A stretch of 64,000 bases of DNA from positions 880,812-944,811 of the forward strand of contig NW_017802625.1 in the NCBI RefSeq assembly GCF_001625305.1. Direction: 5' to 3'. The translations under genes were made by a program, and so were the position numbers. Origin of the DNA: Branchiostoma belcheri (Eukaryota > Chordata > Leptocardii > Amphioxiformes > Branchiostomatidae). The notes beneath the pieces were generated by a model. It was not told the DNA's origin. It saw only the letters and a program-made list of their open reading frames with translations, and made no database searches. Below, in pieces: positions 26,501 to 36,733 of the stretch. Position 1 is the first letter of the stretch; every line of letters starts with the position of its first letter.

Positions 26501-27980
26501 GTACATTTTAGTAAGTAGGAGGAGCCTGATAGGAGAACTTACATGTAGAATCGTTTTTAATATCGTCCATAAAAATTTATTCATTGGTATTGGATCCACA
26601 GTTTGTGATTTTGCTACTGCTTCTTGAAAAAAATTACACGTCATTTTCATTTAAGTTTTCTTTTTTCCATTTTTTTGCAGAGTATGTGTACATCATCAAA
26701 AAATTCATGTAACATATCTATAGGCCAAATGGAGAGATTGCATGCCAGGGGAGGTGTTCCGCTAAAGGAGTACAGTTTGGCTATAAAAAAAAATAATAAA
26801 GTTACATCATGCATCAGCACGAGTTGTGTTTACCCGTTTTACCTATTACAAAATTTATCCTTCTTCCTGTACAAAAATTCTACATCATAATTTTTCTCCA
26901 TCAATTCATATGTCGAACATTTACGGTATAGCATGAATGTGTGCGATATCTCTGTAATATTATTCCTGTTTAACTTTTTTAAAAACCAAATCATATCAGG
27001 CCATGTTGATTTGATTATATGGATGACATCCGCGCGCGCATGAGTTTTCGGCCGTTTCCAAAAAAAAAAAGTTTTCAACCATACTGTAAATCGTACAAAA
27101 CAGTTGCAATATGAGCAAAAATATACCGTAAGTTACAAAAAATAAATAAAAACTATACCAATGTCGTAGAATGCCAAAATCAAACGAAAAAATACGAAAT
27201 TGTAAGGAAATGAACTTGAAGATTAGATTATTCGCCAAACCATATTCTGTCCCATTTGTTCAACCCTCATGACCACGTAGATTTCATAATGAAAACAACT
27301 TTTTTTTTCAAAACTTTTTTTTATTCGCACGCGCGCATCAGTTTTGGNNNNNNNNNNNNNNNNNNNNCATGACCACGTAGTATTCATAATTAGTAAAACT
27401 TTACTTTTTTTTGCAAAACTTTTTTTTTTATTCGCACGCGCGCATCAGTTTTGGGGCTCCCGGAGGATGTCATCCATATAATCAAATCAACATGGCCTCA
27501 CGTATCGAAAGTGCGACTTAGGCCTCACTAATTTAATTTGTTGGTTCACAGATTCGCCCGCTTCATTTTTTTCCGATTTGCAAAAAAACATTTCAGCCTT
27601 TGAATCAACTCCAAAATGCTCATATTTTGGTCCCAACAGTTAAAGGAGGTCCCTTCTCTTCAGAGTTGTTATAGTATATTTTCCATCTATCTATGGTTTG
27701 AAATTATATATATTAACCAGTTTGAATTTACAAACTAGCCTGGTATGTTGACTTCATGGCTAATAAATATCATGCCATTTGGGGTTATCATAGGATGCCT
27801 TGGTCTGGGTTTTTTTCGCCCTGTTGCTTCATATTTTTTCCGAAAAAAATCTGAGAACCAACAAATGAAACTGGTGTGGGCTTACCTGTAAATTCTTTTC
27901 GTCTCTGCCAAAACTGAGCTCACGCCTGCAGCAGACATAGATACGGCCGCTTTCGACGGCCCGGTCGAGCCTTTCTTCAT
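11579..27980 (-). CDS. SMG5: SMG5 nonsense-mediated mRNA decay factor, 19 exons, 3' end not found
   Basis: Adaptor of nonsense-mediated decay; in known animals SMG5 pairs with SMG7, binds phosphorylated UPF1 and recruits decay and phosphatase activity. Coding exons on the minus strand, in transcript order: 27886-27980, 26140-26238, 25470-25593, 24901-25057, 24182-24277, 23823-23912, 23486-23564, 22253-22378, 21038-21106, 19866-20059, 19035-19175, 18535-18730, 17711-17829, 16483-16692, about 14659/14668-14846, 13841-14077, 13136-13211, 12530-12696, 11579-11749. All have GT-AG borders and consistent phases, about 875 codons. Diagnostic stretches are DYGRKAEDLLWRKVFYDVIQ (exon 3), ACHRCLIYLGDL (exon 5), HNQLGTLAG (exon 7), VLEDFNLCMFY (exon 10) and SSQSLWTRLATLLNMLP (exon 17), covering the 14-3-3-like/helical N-terminal half, a Ser/Glu/Asp-rich linker (exons 12-16) and the helical region before the PIN domain. 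The ATG at 27980 is the first in-frame Met; upstream sequence gives no better one. The donor of the fifteenth exon is ambiguous (14668 or 14659, both keep phase). The C-terminal PIN domain, about 150 residues in human SMG5, is not seen. Confidence 0.93.
15462..16474. mobile_element. hAT-like element or nested pair, CAGGGCTCGAAAT ends
   Basis: Starts cagggctcgaaattaaa and ends aatttcgaggcctg, with ctgggaca-rich subterminal sequence on both sides. About 1 kb, with a LINE-3'-end-like piece inside (from acttacttactttac at 15820). It ends nine bases from the SMG5 exon donor at 16483. CAGGG-type ends suggest hAT, but no 8-bp target duplication was confirmed. Confidence 0.6.
17213..17599. mobile_element. 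MITE with AAGGCATCCAATGCAATTT ends, SMG5 intron
   Basis: ttaaaggcatccaatgcaat at the left, aaattgcattgggtgcctta at the right. A diverged copy lies at about 32610-33010 (cagcaaaactggactttc) and a right-end piece at 63585-63655. Confidence 0.72.
17897..18374. mobile_element. MITE with ACAGTCAAACTTGCCCAAG ends, SMG5 intron
   Basis: acagtcaaacttgcccaagt at the left, agacaagtttgactgt at the right. Subterminal ggtgctatttgggactgcac is shared with the 22878 copy. Partial copies of the ends occur at 14870-14965 and 25375-25454. Confidence 0.78.
19206..19581. mobile_element. Harbinger-like MITE in an SMG5 intron, TAG target duplication
   Basis: Inverted ends ggccacagcaattcaatttc / aattaaactggtgtggcc, with TAG at 19203-19205 and 19582-19584. 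It lies between SMG5 exons 10 and 11. Confidence 0.85.
20655..20947. repeat. Dispersed ~280-bp repeat (GCAAATGCATAATGTTTACC family), SMG5 intron
   Basis: actagagaagtaacatttga...gcaaatgcataatgtttacc at the left, gttttcctttggtgaacat at the right, with core gtaacccaacaccagtcaccatgg. One of six clear copies. Confidence 0.75.
21332..21592. mobile_element. MITE with ~65-bp perfect terminal inverted repeats in an SMG5 intron
   Basis: atgaaaaacttaaacttttc at the left is repeated inverted at the right, and the match continues through actgaatcactc. The core contains gtgtgacgtcagc (a CRE-like TGACGTCA) and an inner gttcccggttgagcgggac stem. Located between SMG5 exons 8 and 9. Confidence 0.85.
22420..22795. 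mobile_element. MITE of the AAGGAAAAAAATGTT family, SMG5 intron
   Basis: taggctaaggaaaaaaatgt at the left and gaaatacaacatttttttcc at the right; subterminal tagggttggcag on both sides. It contains a C13 run at about 22708. Confidence 0.7.
22878..23365. mobile_element. MITE with AGTCAAACTTG-type ends, SMG5 intron
   Basis: tagccaaacctgtctaagat at the left, gggcaagtttgactgt at the right. Shares the core tcaacgcc/atgcttaaaaatg region and gtgcagtcccaaatagcacc with 17897-18374, inverted. Confidence 0.75.
24361..24777. mobile_element. hAT-like MITE with three internal ~88-bp tandem units, SMG5 intron
   Basis: agggcttgaaatac at the left and gtttgagccctgg at the right are inverted ends of the CAGGGCTCGAAA family. 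The inside repeats ctgggtatatgcaggttagt three times (about 24374, 24451, 24540), each followed by gatgtctacctgcac. Confidence 0.75.
25889..26120. repeat. Dispersed repeat, GCAAATGCATAATG family, SMG5 intron
   Basis: actagaaaggtaacatttgc at the left; core gtaacccaacactagttacc; right end gttttcctttggtaaacat. It ends just before SMG5 exon 2. Confidence 0.75.
26999..27497. mobile_element. Harbinger-like MITE (ATGTTGATTT type), TCA target duplication, contains a gap
   Basis: Inverted ends ggccatgttgatttgatta / taatcaaatcaacatggcc, with TCA at 26996-26998 and 27498-27500. Contains the 20-N gap at 27348. Lies in SMG5 intron 1. Confidence 0.85.
27348..27367. other. Assembly gap (20 N) inside a MITE
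   Basis: Twenty Ns. The ~80 bases before it (from catgaccacgtag at 27269) recur directly after it (from 27368) through cgcgcgcatcagttttgg, so the join duplicates part of the MITE at 26999-27497. Confidence 0.98.
27521..27881. mobile_element. Harbinger-like MITE abutting the SMG5 exon 1 splice donor
   Basis: Inverted ends ggcctcactaatttaatttg / gaaactggtgtgggc, with TTA at 27518-27520 and 27882-27884. The internal sequence matches the copies at 1713, 5690, 19206 and 35857. The right-hand TTA is the complement of intron bases +2 to +4 of SMG5 intron 1, and the element's last base is +5. Confidence 0.88.
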
Positions 27981-28917
27981 CCTTCTCTGTTTCTCTTCGG
28001 GAACTTCGCCATCGCTGTCAACGCAGACGGGATGGCTACACCTCCAAAGAGGCAAATGGGAGAGAAAAACCCATATCTAGGCTAAAAGTTGGCATTTTCT
28101 TGCGGACCGACCGCCATCTTGTTTCGACTTTATTTAGGACTTCGTAACTTTTATGAAAGAAATGGGGGTGTTTTTACTTAGCGGGTCAAATTGTGTTAAA
28201 CGATAGCTTTTGTACCCTTGATAACGTATCAGGTAATTTTGTATAAGCTATTTATATTTTTTCATAAATATTGCGATATAACAGCTCTTTATTTTAGAAT
28301 TCAGAATTTTCTAAGAAAACCCCCTTTCTACGTATGGTATCGACGACTGGTATCGTTTGTATCTCGCGAGACCTCGCGAGATGTTGAGAAGATCACATGA
28401 AATCGCAATGCTTCGCACGGCAAAAGTTGTTTCACCATATTACCGAATTCCATAAATTCAACAAATAGTTTACAATTGAAGAGTACAAATCTGATAGAAT
28501 TTTTGTATTGGTTGAAGCATAATATTATCTGAATCCTCCCTTGCTTTATTTCTATTATTATTGTTTTTACTCGCAGGTAATATTATCTTTGCAGCGGGGC
28601 GTGACCTACCGGGCCAGGGGCACAGGTTCTATCAGGTTTAATTTTTACCCCGTGGACTCTGGATATCCTATTGGCACAGAAAGTTGTTCACGTGAGCTAT
28701 CTAACCTTTGAGCGGGAGGAAACACCATGATATGATTCCAGACTGTTCTAAATGACGGTTTCCTATTTGTTGATTGTTGTTCATAGTTCAGATACGTTGC
28801 CGGCGACAACAGCTGAGATACTGGTCCCTTGAGGCCGGCTAAATAGGTCGCTGTGCGTACGGACACAAACAGGTTTATAATAAGAGCAGCGGGGCAGAAA
28901 AAGAATCAAATTTAAGC
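27981..28917. promoter_or_regulatory. divergent intergenic region between SMG5 and the CH25H-like gene
   Basis: This 0.94-kb spacer must hold the 5' ends of both head-to-head genes. A TATA-like TTTATAATAA lies at 28874-28883, about 40 bases before the hydroxylase ATG; if it is used, the 5' UTR would be very short. A tctcgcgagacctcgcgaga element at 28361-28380 carries two TCTCGCGAGA-type palindromes, a motif known from TATA-less housekeeping promoters, which would fit SMG5. No transposon is recognised here, unlike the flanks. Confidence 0.5.
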
Positions 28918-29850
28918 ATGGCGGCTGAGGTTCTGAACCTGGAGCGGCTGGTAGACTTCGTCACGCCGATCGCCGAGTACGTAACACCGGAGCAGAACGT
29001 GCTCCAGCCGGTGTGGGACTTTGTCCGCCAGGGACCATGGGGGGAGGACGCGCTCCGCTCCCCGCTCTTCCCGGTCGTCATGTCCGTCGGCTTCTACTTC
29101 TCCTGCATCCTGCCATTCATGGTGGTGGACCTGTGGGGTAAGGAGTGGCACTGGACCAAGAAGTACAAGATCCAGCCTGACAAGGAGGTGACGTGGCCCA
29201 TGGTGCGTAACACCATGGTCATCACCTTCTGGAACCACTTCCTGTACGTGCTACCGTCCGCCGTGGGGCAGTACATCTACACCCCGCCCACCCCGCTGCC
29301 GCCCGTCTCCCCCGGGCTCTGGGAGTTCACCTGGCACATCGGCGCCAGCCTCATCATCTTCGACTTCCAGTACTTCGCCTGGCACTGGCTGCACCACAAG
29401 GTGCGCTTCCTGTACAAGCACTTCCACGCCATCCACCACCAGTACCACTCGCCCTTCTCCTGGGTCACCCAGTACCTGCATCCCTGGGAGCTCATCACCG
29501 TGGGCATCCTCACCACCATCAACCCCTGGCTGTTCGACAGCCACTGCTTCACCATCTGGGTCTACATGCTCATCAGCATCGCCGTGTCCGTGGAGGCGCA
29601 CTGCGGGTTCGTCCTCCCCTGGTCCCCGATCCACTGGGTGCCGTTCGGGCTGTACGGGGGCGCCATCAAACACGACCTGCACCACCAGCGGCCCTACTCC
29701 AACTTCGAGCCGTTCTTCTCCATCTGGGACCGCCTGGTCGGCACGGAGTTCACCCTGAAGGACCGCCAGCGAGCCATCGACCGCCGGGAGAAGATCGCGT
29801 TCGACGGGCACGACGGGCTGGTCGGCAAGGAGATGAAGAAGTTCAACTGA
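28918..29850 (+). CDS. CH25H-like cholesterol 25-hydroxylase / fatty acid hydroxylase superfamily, intronless
   Basis: Complete 310-residue single-exon ORF. It resembles vertebrate cholesterol 25-hydroxylase: an ER-membrane di-iron enzyme that hydroxylates sterols using O2. The three His clusters of the superfamily are present: H156-W-L-H-H160, H170-A-I-H-H174 and H252-D-L-H-H256, with an extra EAHCG (H228) matching the ED/EAH-G motif of CH25H. The VPFGLYGG and IWDRLVGT stretches are also family-like. Hydrophobic segments lie near residues 50-70, 98-120, 140-155 and 190-227. Vertebrate CH25H is also intronless, so single-exon structure does not by itself imply a retrocopy. Codon use is strongly GC-rich, unlike the AT-rich surroundings, and produces a long antisense shadow ORF. 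Several CH25H-like paralogues are expected in lancelets, so orthology to CH25H itself is not claimed and the exact substrate is unknown. Confidence 0.93.
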   Translation: MAAEVLNLERLVDFVTPIAEYVTPEQNVLQPVWDFVRQGPWGEDALRSPLFPVVMSVGFYFSCILPFMVVDLWGKEWHWTKKYKIQPDKEVTWPMVRNTMVITFWNHFLYVLPSAVGQYIYTPPTPLPPVSPGLWEFTWHIGASLIIFDFQYFAWHWLHHKVRFLYKHFHAIHHQYHSPFSWVTQYLHPWELITVGILTTINPWLFDSHCFTIWVYMLISIAVSVEAHCGFVLPWSPIHWVPFGLYGGAIKHDLHHQRPYSNFEPFFSIWDRLVGTEFTLKDRQRAIDRREKIAFDGHDGLVGKEMKKFN

Positions 29851-29890
29851 AGATCCCACCGTACGCTTGCAAGTTGGATATGCTTTCTGC

Positions 29891-30238
29891 TTAGGTCTAG
29901 GAAAATTAATGTTGTGTTTCCTATTGGTATTACGGTCCTGAAAAAATAGGGTAAGGATTCGTATAGGTAAGGATTCATGTTTTGTTTTGTTTTTACATTT
30001 TTGAGAGTGATTCAACAAATACAGTTAATATAACACTGAAATGCAGCTGTGCACTGGTATTTGGCCTTGAACCGAAACATTAGGTCCGGTTCGGGTCCGA
30101 TCCAGTGTACCGGTATGCAAACATTATGTCAGATCGAAAGCTTTCATGATATCGATGTCTCTCGTCAGCAGGCAACAAAAAGGCTAGGGTCTGTCAGGTA
30201 ATATTATAACCAGAAACACAACATGTTTGCCTTAGTTT
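29891..30238. mobile_element. MITE of the AAGGAAAAAAATGTT family, 3' of the hydroxylase gene
   Basis: gcttaggtctaggaaaatta at the left, acacaacatgtttgccttag at the right. It begins about 40 bases past the CH25H-like stop codon, so it probably contributes to that gene's 3' UTR. Confidence 0.65.
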
Positions 30239-31679
30239 GATTCATGTTACTCGTGAATTTTCAAGAGTTATCTGAACTCCACCTGTGGTGTTATTCACTG
30301 ATAATATCAAAGGTGTCATTCAGTTTACGAGTTTGAAAAATTATAAAAACAAAACATAATGCATGCCACCCCGGCATCTTTGCACTTTAAACCACTCCTG
30401 TGTTCACTGTGTAACTTTAACCGGATCTTAGCAAAACAACTTTGCTTTGTAATCATTATTTCAATGTGAGAGAATATGTGGAAAGAGGAATTTCTCAGTA
30501 CATCTAGTATGGATTAAGTGAAACGCACGAATTTAGTTTGAACTTTGGCGTGTGCATGTTTAAATACATACCAAAGGTTGTTGGGGAGTTGAATGTCAAG
30601 GTTATCCGACATGCCTCCACACCCTTTGTAATAGGCCAATTAACCTTGCCCTTGGCTATGACGGCTCGTAATTTCTTTTGTTGCAAATTCGATGGAACAG
30701 GGTATTTTTGAGAACGAAATTAGAAATTAGTCACTGCATTCGTGACATGTTTTGATTATTCCATGAAATTTAGTCTCTACCAGACTAACTACGCTGGCTA
30801 TAGACACAGGAAAATATTTGCCAGGGGAGTTCGACTCCCCTGGCCAATTTTACTCTCCTTTTTGCCGAATTCTACGATCTGCATTCCCGTAGGATTTTAG
30901 GCCTGATGGAGGCTAGAAATTTCTTGTGTACCTTAGCTACTGTTCAATCCAATGCAGGAAGCTTAGCCTAATTTGTATCGGATTAGAATTTAAACTTAAC
31001 ACGTTAGTTTTGATTATTTTTACTGTTACCCACCATTTGTGTGTACAAATCACATGATTGAGAGATATTTGCGTCACCGCTGGGCCAATCATTGATAGGT
31101 GGCCTTGCTACGGTCGACCTTTGTAGACCGGGGGTCAACGTTCGTACCCAGAATGTTCTTACGGGCGTTGACCTCTTTCCATCATCACCAGAGGCGAAAC
31201 GGTTGTTATGGAAACTGTAGACCGCCTATGGCTTACAATTACGACCCAGCATCTAACAAAGAGCTGACCCAAAAAAATACCTGGCGCTGAGTATAATGGA
31301 AACAAAGACACGTATTTTGCCGTGGGGACCAAAGAATATATACCACTGATGCATAATGTGTTTCTGGTCTAGTTAACACACATAGGAGAAAATGCTAGTA
31401 TGTTATGCTAGAATTATAGTGAGTTCATATGCCCGCGCCGGAGAGGGGGGCGGTATTTCCCTTTTTACCGAATTCTAGATCTATGATCCGTACCCCCGTA
31501 GGAAGGCCTGGTGGTGGAGGCTAGCGAATGACGATATGAAATGACTTCACACAGAATTTGCAGTAAAAGCCAGATGTGACGTGTTCTCACATGCGTTACA
31601 ATGACGGCTTATGCACGTTCTGTATACGTAGGTACTTCTAGCTACCTTGTTATGTGTAAAACTATTCTAGTTGTGCTAG
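30239..31679. other. Intergenic, repeat fragments only
   Basis: Contains pieces of an AGTCTCYACCAG-type element at 30774-30905 and 31430-31530. No gene recognised. Confidence 0.5.
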
Positions 31680-32196
31680 CAGGGCTCGAAACACTGAGTG
31701 CATATGCACCTTAGTTCAGGTACGTAAAATTGGGGCTGTGGAGATATTTCTGATGTCTGCCTACACCTAACCTGCACTGGTCCATATACTGGGTCAGTAC
31801 TCGTATATACAAATGTGGATGTATGTGGATTCTTATTTGCTGCATTGAGTGTTTAACATCTATGACGTATAAAAGAAATATTTGGAATTGGTTCTAAATA
31901 GTTTTTTTTTCGTATTGCCCATATACTGCCCATAGTCTGAGTAGTGCCGGCAGATAAAATTGGCCATGGTCTGGTGCAGGTAATTTTCAATGTTACCTGC
32001 ACCAGTGCAGGTATATTAGACTCAGACTTAGACTTAGACTTAGGGGCTCCCGCGTCTCGTGACGCATGAGGCAGTCAAAGCAGCCCAGCTTCCTCTGTCA
32101 GCAGCCAGCCTCAAGGCTTCCTTCCAGCTCATGCTTACTGCCTGAAGGTCCCTCTCCACTGCAGGTATATGCAGAAAAAAAGTATTTCGAGCCCTG
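31680..32196. mobile_element. hAT-like MITE, CAGGGCTCGAAA family
   Basis: cagggctcgaaacactgag (31680) and agtatttcgagccctg (to 32196). The inside carries the same tgcaggta/gatgtctgcc motifs as the 24361 copy, and a unique gcagtcaaagcagcccagc stretch. Confidence 0.75.
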
Positions 32197-33085
32197 CCTA
32201 AGATTCCTCATCATACGTCTGACCGAGGTGAACAAAGAGCACTGGATGCTACCATTCATTGTATGACGACAGAATATGTTTGTAGTAGCAATCATCTGGA
32301 GTTGCTGGAATCGTCCCTCACAACTAGAATGTTACTAATAAATTAAAGAAATGTGATTGTATTTAGAACACTTCTACAATGTAGAGAATTTTCACTGCAA
32401 CTGGGAAAAGAACATATAGTTTGATGTGAACTGAAGTCCTCGGTATGAGTGCATTTCATGTTCATTATGACAACTTGTATGGCTCCTTTTTGTGTACAGT
32501 GTTTTATTAAATCATGAAACAATCAATCGGATGGTGACTTGTTTTTTCTGCGTGTATAGAGGCTGTCATGTGTAAGTATAAAACAGCAATGCCAGTTCCG
32601 AGGATTAGAGGTATCCAATATTAATGCAACTTAAAGGCAGCAAAACTGGACTTTCAAAGTTTGCTGCTGGTAATCTTTTTTCATGTAGTTGAATCAGTCA
32701 TATGCCGTAGCATAATGATATATATCTGTGAGGCAAATACAGTATACGATACAAAAAAAATGTTGCTGACGGAAACAGTTGCTTGTTTTGTGTCGTAGGC
32801 TGGTTCTAGATATTTATGGGTGGTAGCAAAAATTATAAATTATAATAAAGGGATGCCTCACGTAGCTTGTTTTAGGGCTTATTTCAAATGCGCCAAGTAT
32901 GAAATGATGACGATAACATGCTAAGAAATGGTAGTAAATGTCAATATCAGACAGATTTCCTCGTGCAAAATATTTTTGCTTTGCCGCCCGGAAATATCAA
33001 ACTAGCAAGAGTGGTTCTTAGCTATATGTCCGTTCATAACTTGTGGACTGCGTCTTCAATAGGTAACTTGAATACAAGCAAGGAG

Positions 33086-33128
33086 CTAAAAAATATTACG
33101 ATTTTTTTTTAATCGTAATATTTTTTAG
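33086..33128. repeat. AT-rich perfect hairpin
   Basis: Arms ctaaaaaatattacgatt and its complement (18 bases), with a T7 loop. A nearby aagctcct repeats at 33137 and 33162. Confidence 0.8.
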
Positions 33129-34655
33129 TCAAAAAGCTCCTGAATATATTTTTAGCTTAAAAGCTCCTTAATACAAACTAGGTGAAAAGGCTATGGAAAT
33201 GTATCGATCAGGTATGTTGTAGTAAATGTTACGTCACAAAATAAGTCACATACTTTGTGGATTACAAAAGATGTTAACGTGGTATGTAAAATACACCACG
33301 CATGCACTGCTTTGTCACGAATGACCGGTGTTTTTGTTTAATGTGTGTAACATAGTAAACATACAGCATCGTTGACCAGTGCTCACGTGAGACTGACTCA
33401 CGTAGACTTGGGTCGAATCAATACCCTGTGTAAGCAGTGGGGTGGTTTAGGGTGGTACAGTTTGTGAGCTGTGAACCCAGAGAGAGATAAGTACTAGTAT
33501 TGTCAATATAGGCTTACCTGCGTACGTGCTACTCAACATGCCGTACGGTCGGACCGGGCGGTGTACCGGTACGCAGTACCCGGGCAAATTTTGCCTTATT
33601 GAAAAATCACGTGTGCGGCTGATGTTTATGATACCAGTACTGTACCGCGAAAATCTATTAGGTACAGGTCCAATGCAAAATACCGAATCACTAAGTACAA
33701 ACATGTGCTGGTTCTAGTGGCTGTATAAAAATCATTTACGTGTAATTTCATATAGTTTGGCCTCGTGTTTTAATATGTCAGATCGTTTAGTACAGGCCCA
33801 GACCAAAGCCCCTGTACCGGTACCTGTACCTGTACCTGAGGTTACGTTTAGGCATGCAGCCCGTAATACAACAGATTCGCAACAACGTTAACCGTTCGCA
33901 AAAGATAAAGTCAGCCGCATACCGGTGTACATATTGCGAAGGCATTTTCCAAGATTTGGTAGGGCTTTTCTCAGCTACCACGTCCTGCCGCTATCGATCA
34001 AATTTGCGTTTCTGCGTTTCTTTGCGAATCAGATTGAATTTAAGTTAAATTTGGGTCAAATGTCACAGACAACCACACCCGACCTTTTTACAACCACCGA
34101 CCAACTATGGCCGAACCTCCCGTCTACACCCGCACGCGAATGTTTGAAATATTTTTTTTAACATTCGTCTGGCGCAGCCGATCAGTAGCCGACCACCAGC
34201 CGACCTTGCTGCCGACCTACTCATGGTTGGGGCGAGTTCGGTCGGTGTTCGTGAGACCATATTCGGCTGTGTTTGACAGGATCTTCACTCCAACTTGTAC
34301 TGCCCGGGGCAGTACTTCGTCCTTTGTTTGACAAATTAAATTTGCATTGTTTACATCATAAATTACATGTGGCATTATTTGCATACCTGTGATATAAAGG
34401 TTATCGCGAAGATATTTGCGTTCGCAGTGCTGATGCAATAACCTACCAAGTTGCCACGCACAGGTCAAGGATACTTGGGACAATTTTTGTCACATTGAAA
34501 GTTCCCATACGCGGGATCAACGGCAACCATTGGATCCCTAAACCGCTTTTTAAAATACGTCAACTTTACATACAATTTAAGAATATCTTAATCATTATTT
34601 AAGACACAAGTGCTTAAAGGCTACGTGAAAACCGGAAAATTAGGATCCATCCTCA

Positions 34656-34704
34656 CCTACGGAAAGACCACGTAACGACGATCTTTACGTGGTCTTTCCG
34701 TAGG
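34656..34704. repeat. Perfect 20-bp-arm hairpin
   Basis: cctacggaaagaccacgtaa and its complement, with a 9-base loop. The surrounding tacgtg/cgtaaag-rich sequence (34610-34800) suggests the centre of a diverged MITE. Confidence 0.78.
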
Positions 34705-35856
34705 ATCTCGTACAAGACGTGTATAGATGCGTAAAGATGGAATATACGTTGACTTTAAGCGTAGTTTAAGCATCCGTAAATACCGTTTTGCGTGCCGTGG
34801 AGGTTGTTAGGAACTATAGTCCGGTTGCCATCCGGTTTGCACCCGGGCACGTTCGCCCGCCTTTTCGGGAGAGAGAGTGCAAGGAGCTCCGTTAAAAATC
34901 GGATAGTACCCAGGCTTTAGAACAAAACGCTCCTGAAACTTGACTGGAAAGCACACGGTAACTAGTAATGTGTTTACCGACTATGTGAAATCTAAATTCC
35001 TTGTTGATATCTAACGAAACTTATCTCGACCATTTTCCATCGTGTACATTACTGTGCCACATCCCTGAACTGTCCATTTCGAAATTCGTTGGCCTTTCAA
35101 GGACATAGCTTCCATTGCATTGAAAAACTCATGGATTATTTGTGAAATGACATTTTAATTTTACCACTTCAAATACTAGTACAATGTATATATTAATAAT
35201 AATTAATTTACAGTAATGTCAGCTTTGATTCACACGTCTTTTTCTTTTATTTACGGTGATGCCAACTTTTATCCATTTATGTCATACCTTTATCATACAG
35301 TACGTTGTCAATCGTCTTTGGTGAGACACAGAACTTGATTGACGCAAAACACAAGGAAGCTCTCTGTTTCATTAAAACTGTTGTTCCAACACGAAGAATT
35401 GTTCTCACTGGAGATTTCAGCATACAGCTCAATATTCAAGCTCGGTCCTTTAAAATTAGAGGTGATCATGAGGTTAGGTATCAAGACTATCCCACAAGAA
35501 AAGTAATTACAACCTACTAAACTAAACCTACTCTAAATTATGTGCTACCATATTACAAATGAAAGAAAGAAAGAAATTTAAAGTTACCGACTCAGACATC
35601 TGCCCATTTTGTAACAACAAACAAACCCTAAACCACTTGTTCGTAGATTGTTTTTACCTCTCTAGTTATTGGAATGACTTTTGCTCCTGGTGGCTTGACA
35701 TCTTCTCAGAACATATTGTCCTAATGGTATGGTAAAGTTGACAAGCAGGAAAAGAACAGATACTTGAATCAATGTTTACTATATAAAAAGTATGCCATCT
35801 TCAAGAGTGTATAGTTGAACAACAAACCTTATTTCTGTCATACACTATTCTCCTAA

Positions 35857-36233
35857 GGCCACACCAATTTAATTTGTTGGTTCTCGGATTCGCCTCTTCG
35901 TTTTTTTCTGATTTGCAAAAAAAAAAAAATTTGATTCTGGTCCTGAATCAACTGAAAAATGCTTATGTTTTGCCCCCCAACAGTAGAGGAAAGTCCTTTT
36001 CTTCCTAGTTGTTACAGTTTTCCCATCTATCATTGCAGTGGTTTGATTAAAAGTTCAAAATTCAATGTTTAAATTTTAAGCCAGCCTTTTGTGTTGACTT
36101 CATGGCTCATTTTGTAGCATTTAAGCCTATAATAGGATGCCTAGACCTGTTTTTATTTTTATTTTTTTTCGCCCTGTCGCTTCATATTTTTTCTGAAAAA
36201 ATCCGAGAACCAACAAATTAAATTGGTGTGGCC
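35857..36233. mobile_element. Harbinger-like MITE, TAA target duplication, best-preserved copy
   Basis: Inverted ends ggccacaccaatttaatttg / caaattaaattggtgtggcc, with TAA at 35854-35856 and 36234-36236. Intergenic, downstream of CENPH. Confidence 0.88.
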
Positions 36234-36443
36234 TAAGTGTACATAATGCTCGAGAGGAACATTCTTTGTAACCTGTCATGCATGTATACATTAAGGGGGC
36301 TTGCCACAAGGTTTTGTACATTTTGTACGTTATATTTTTAATGTTAACAAAAATCCTTCAACACAAACATTTACATGTAATTATGCGTACAGGTATGAGT
36401 ATGCAGTTGAACTGCTTGTTGCACAGATCAGCCATCATTTTAT

Positions 36444-36706
36444 AAGGCCAAGGAAAAAAATGTTCTGTTTCCTAACTGACCCTAGCCTTTTGTGTGTGTG
36501 AGTGTGTGGACCCCTGCAAGGGACATAAATCTTTTTGAGCTGATCATCCTTTTCTATCTCAGAGTCCATGATCTGTCATTTGAGTGATGTACAATCGGTT
36601 TTCCAACATTGACGAAAAAGAAAAGAAAGATAATCCCTACCTACTGACCCTACTTTTTTTAGGACTGAAACAAGAAACAACATTTTTATTTTTTTTCCTA
36701 GGCCTG
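36444..36706. mobile_element. MITE with AAGGAAAAAAATGTTNTGTTTCCT ends, beside the CENPH stop
   Basis: aaggaaaaaaatgttctgtt at the left, caagaaacaacatttttatt... at the right. It ends about 28 bases past the CENPH stop, so it probably lies within or supplies the 3' UTR. Related copies: 22420-22795, 29891-30236, and half copies at 11466-11557 and 14519-14585. Confidence 0.7.
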
Positions 36707-36733
36707 ATACACGCTTGAGTTCTGCAATGTTAA

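Larger units (their letters stand above)
32197..35853. other. Intergenic, hairpins and short repeats
   Basis: AATAAA at 32337-32342 could end a hydroxylase transcript but is 2.5 kb away. Two perfect hairpins (33086, 34656) and a GTACCGGTAC-type repeat (33530-33840). No gene recognised. Confidence 0.5.

Noticed and set aside
29251-30018. 255-residue minus ORF opposite the CH25H-like gene
   Set aside because: It is the antisense of a GC-rich coding exon with repetitive Val/Glu/Gly/Asp composition and runs into a MITE; no family resemblance.
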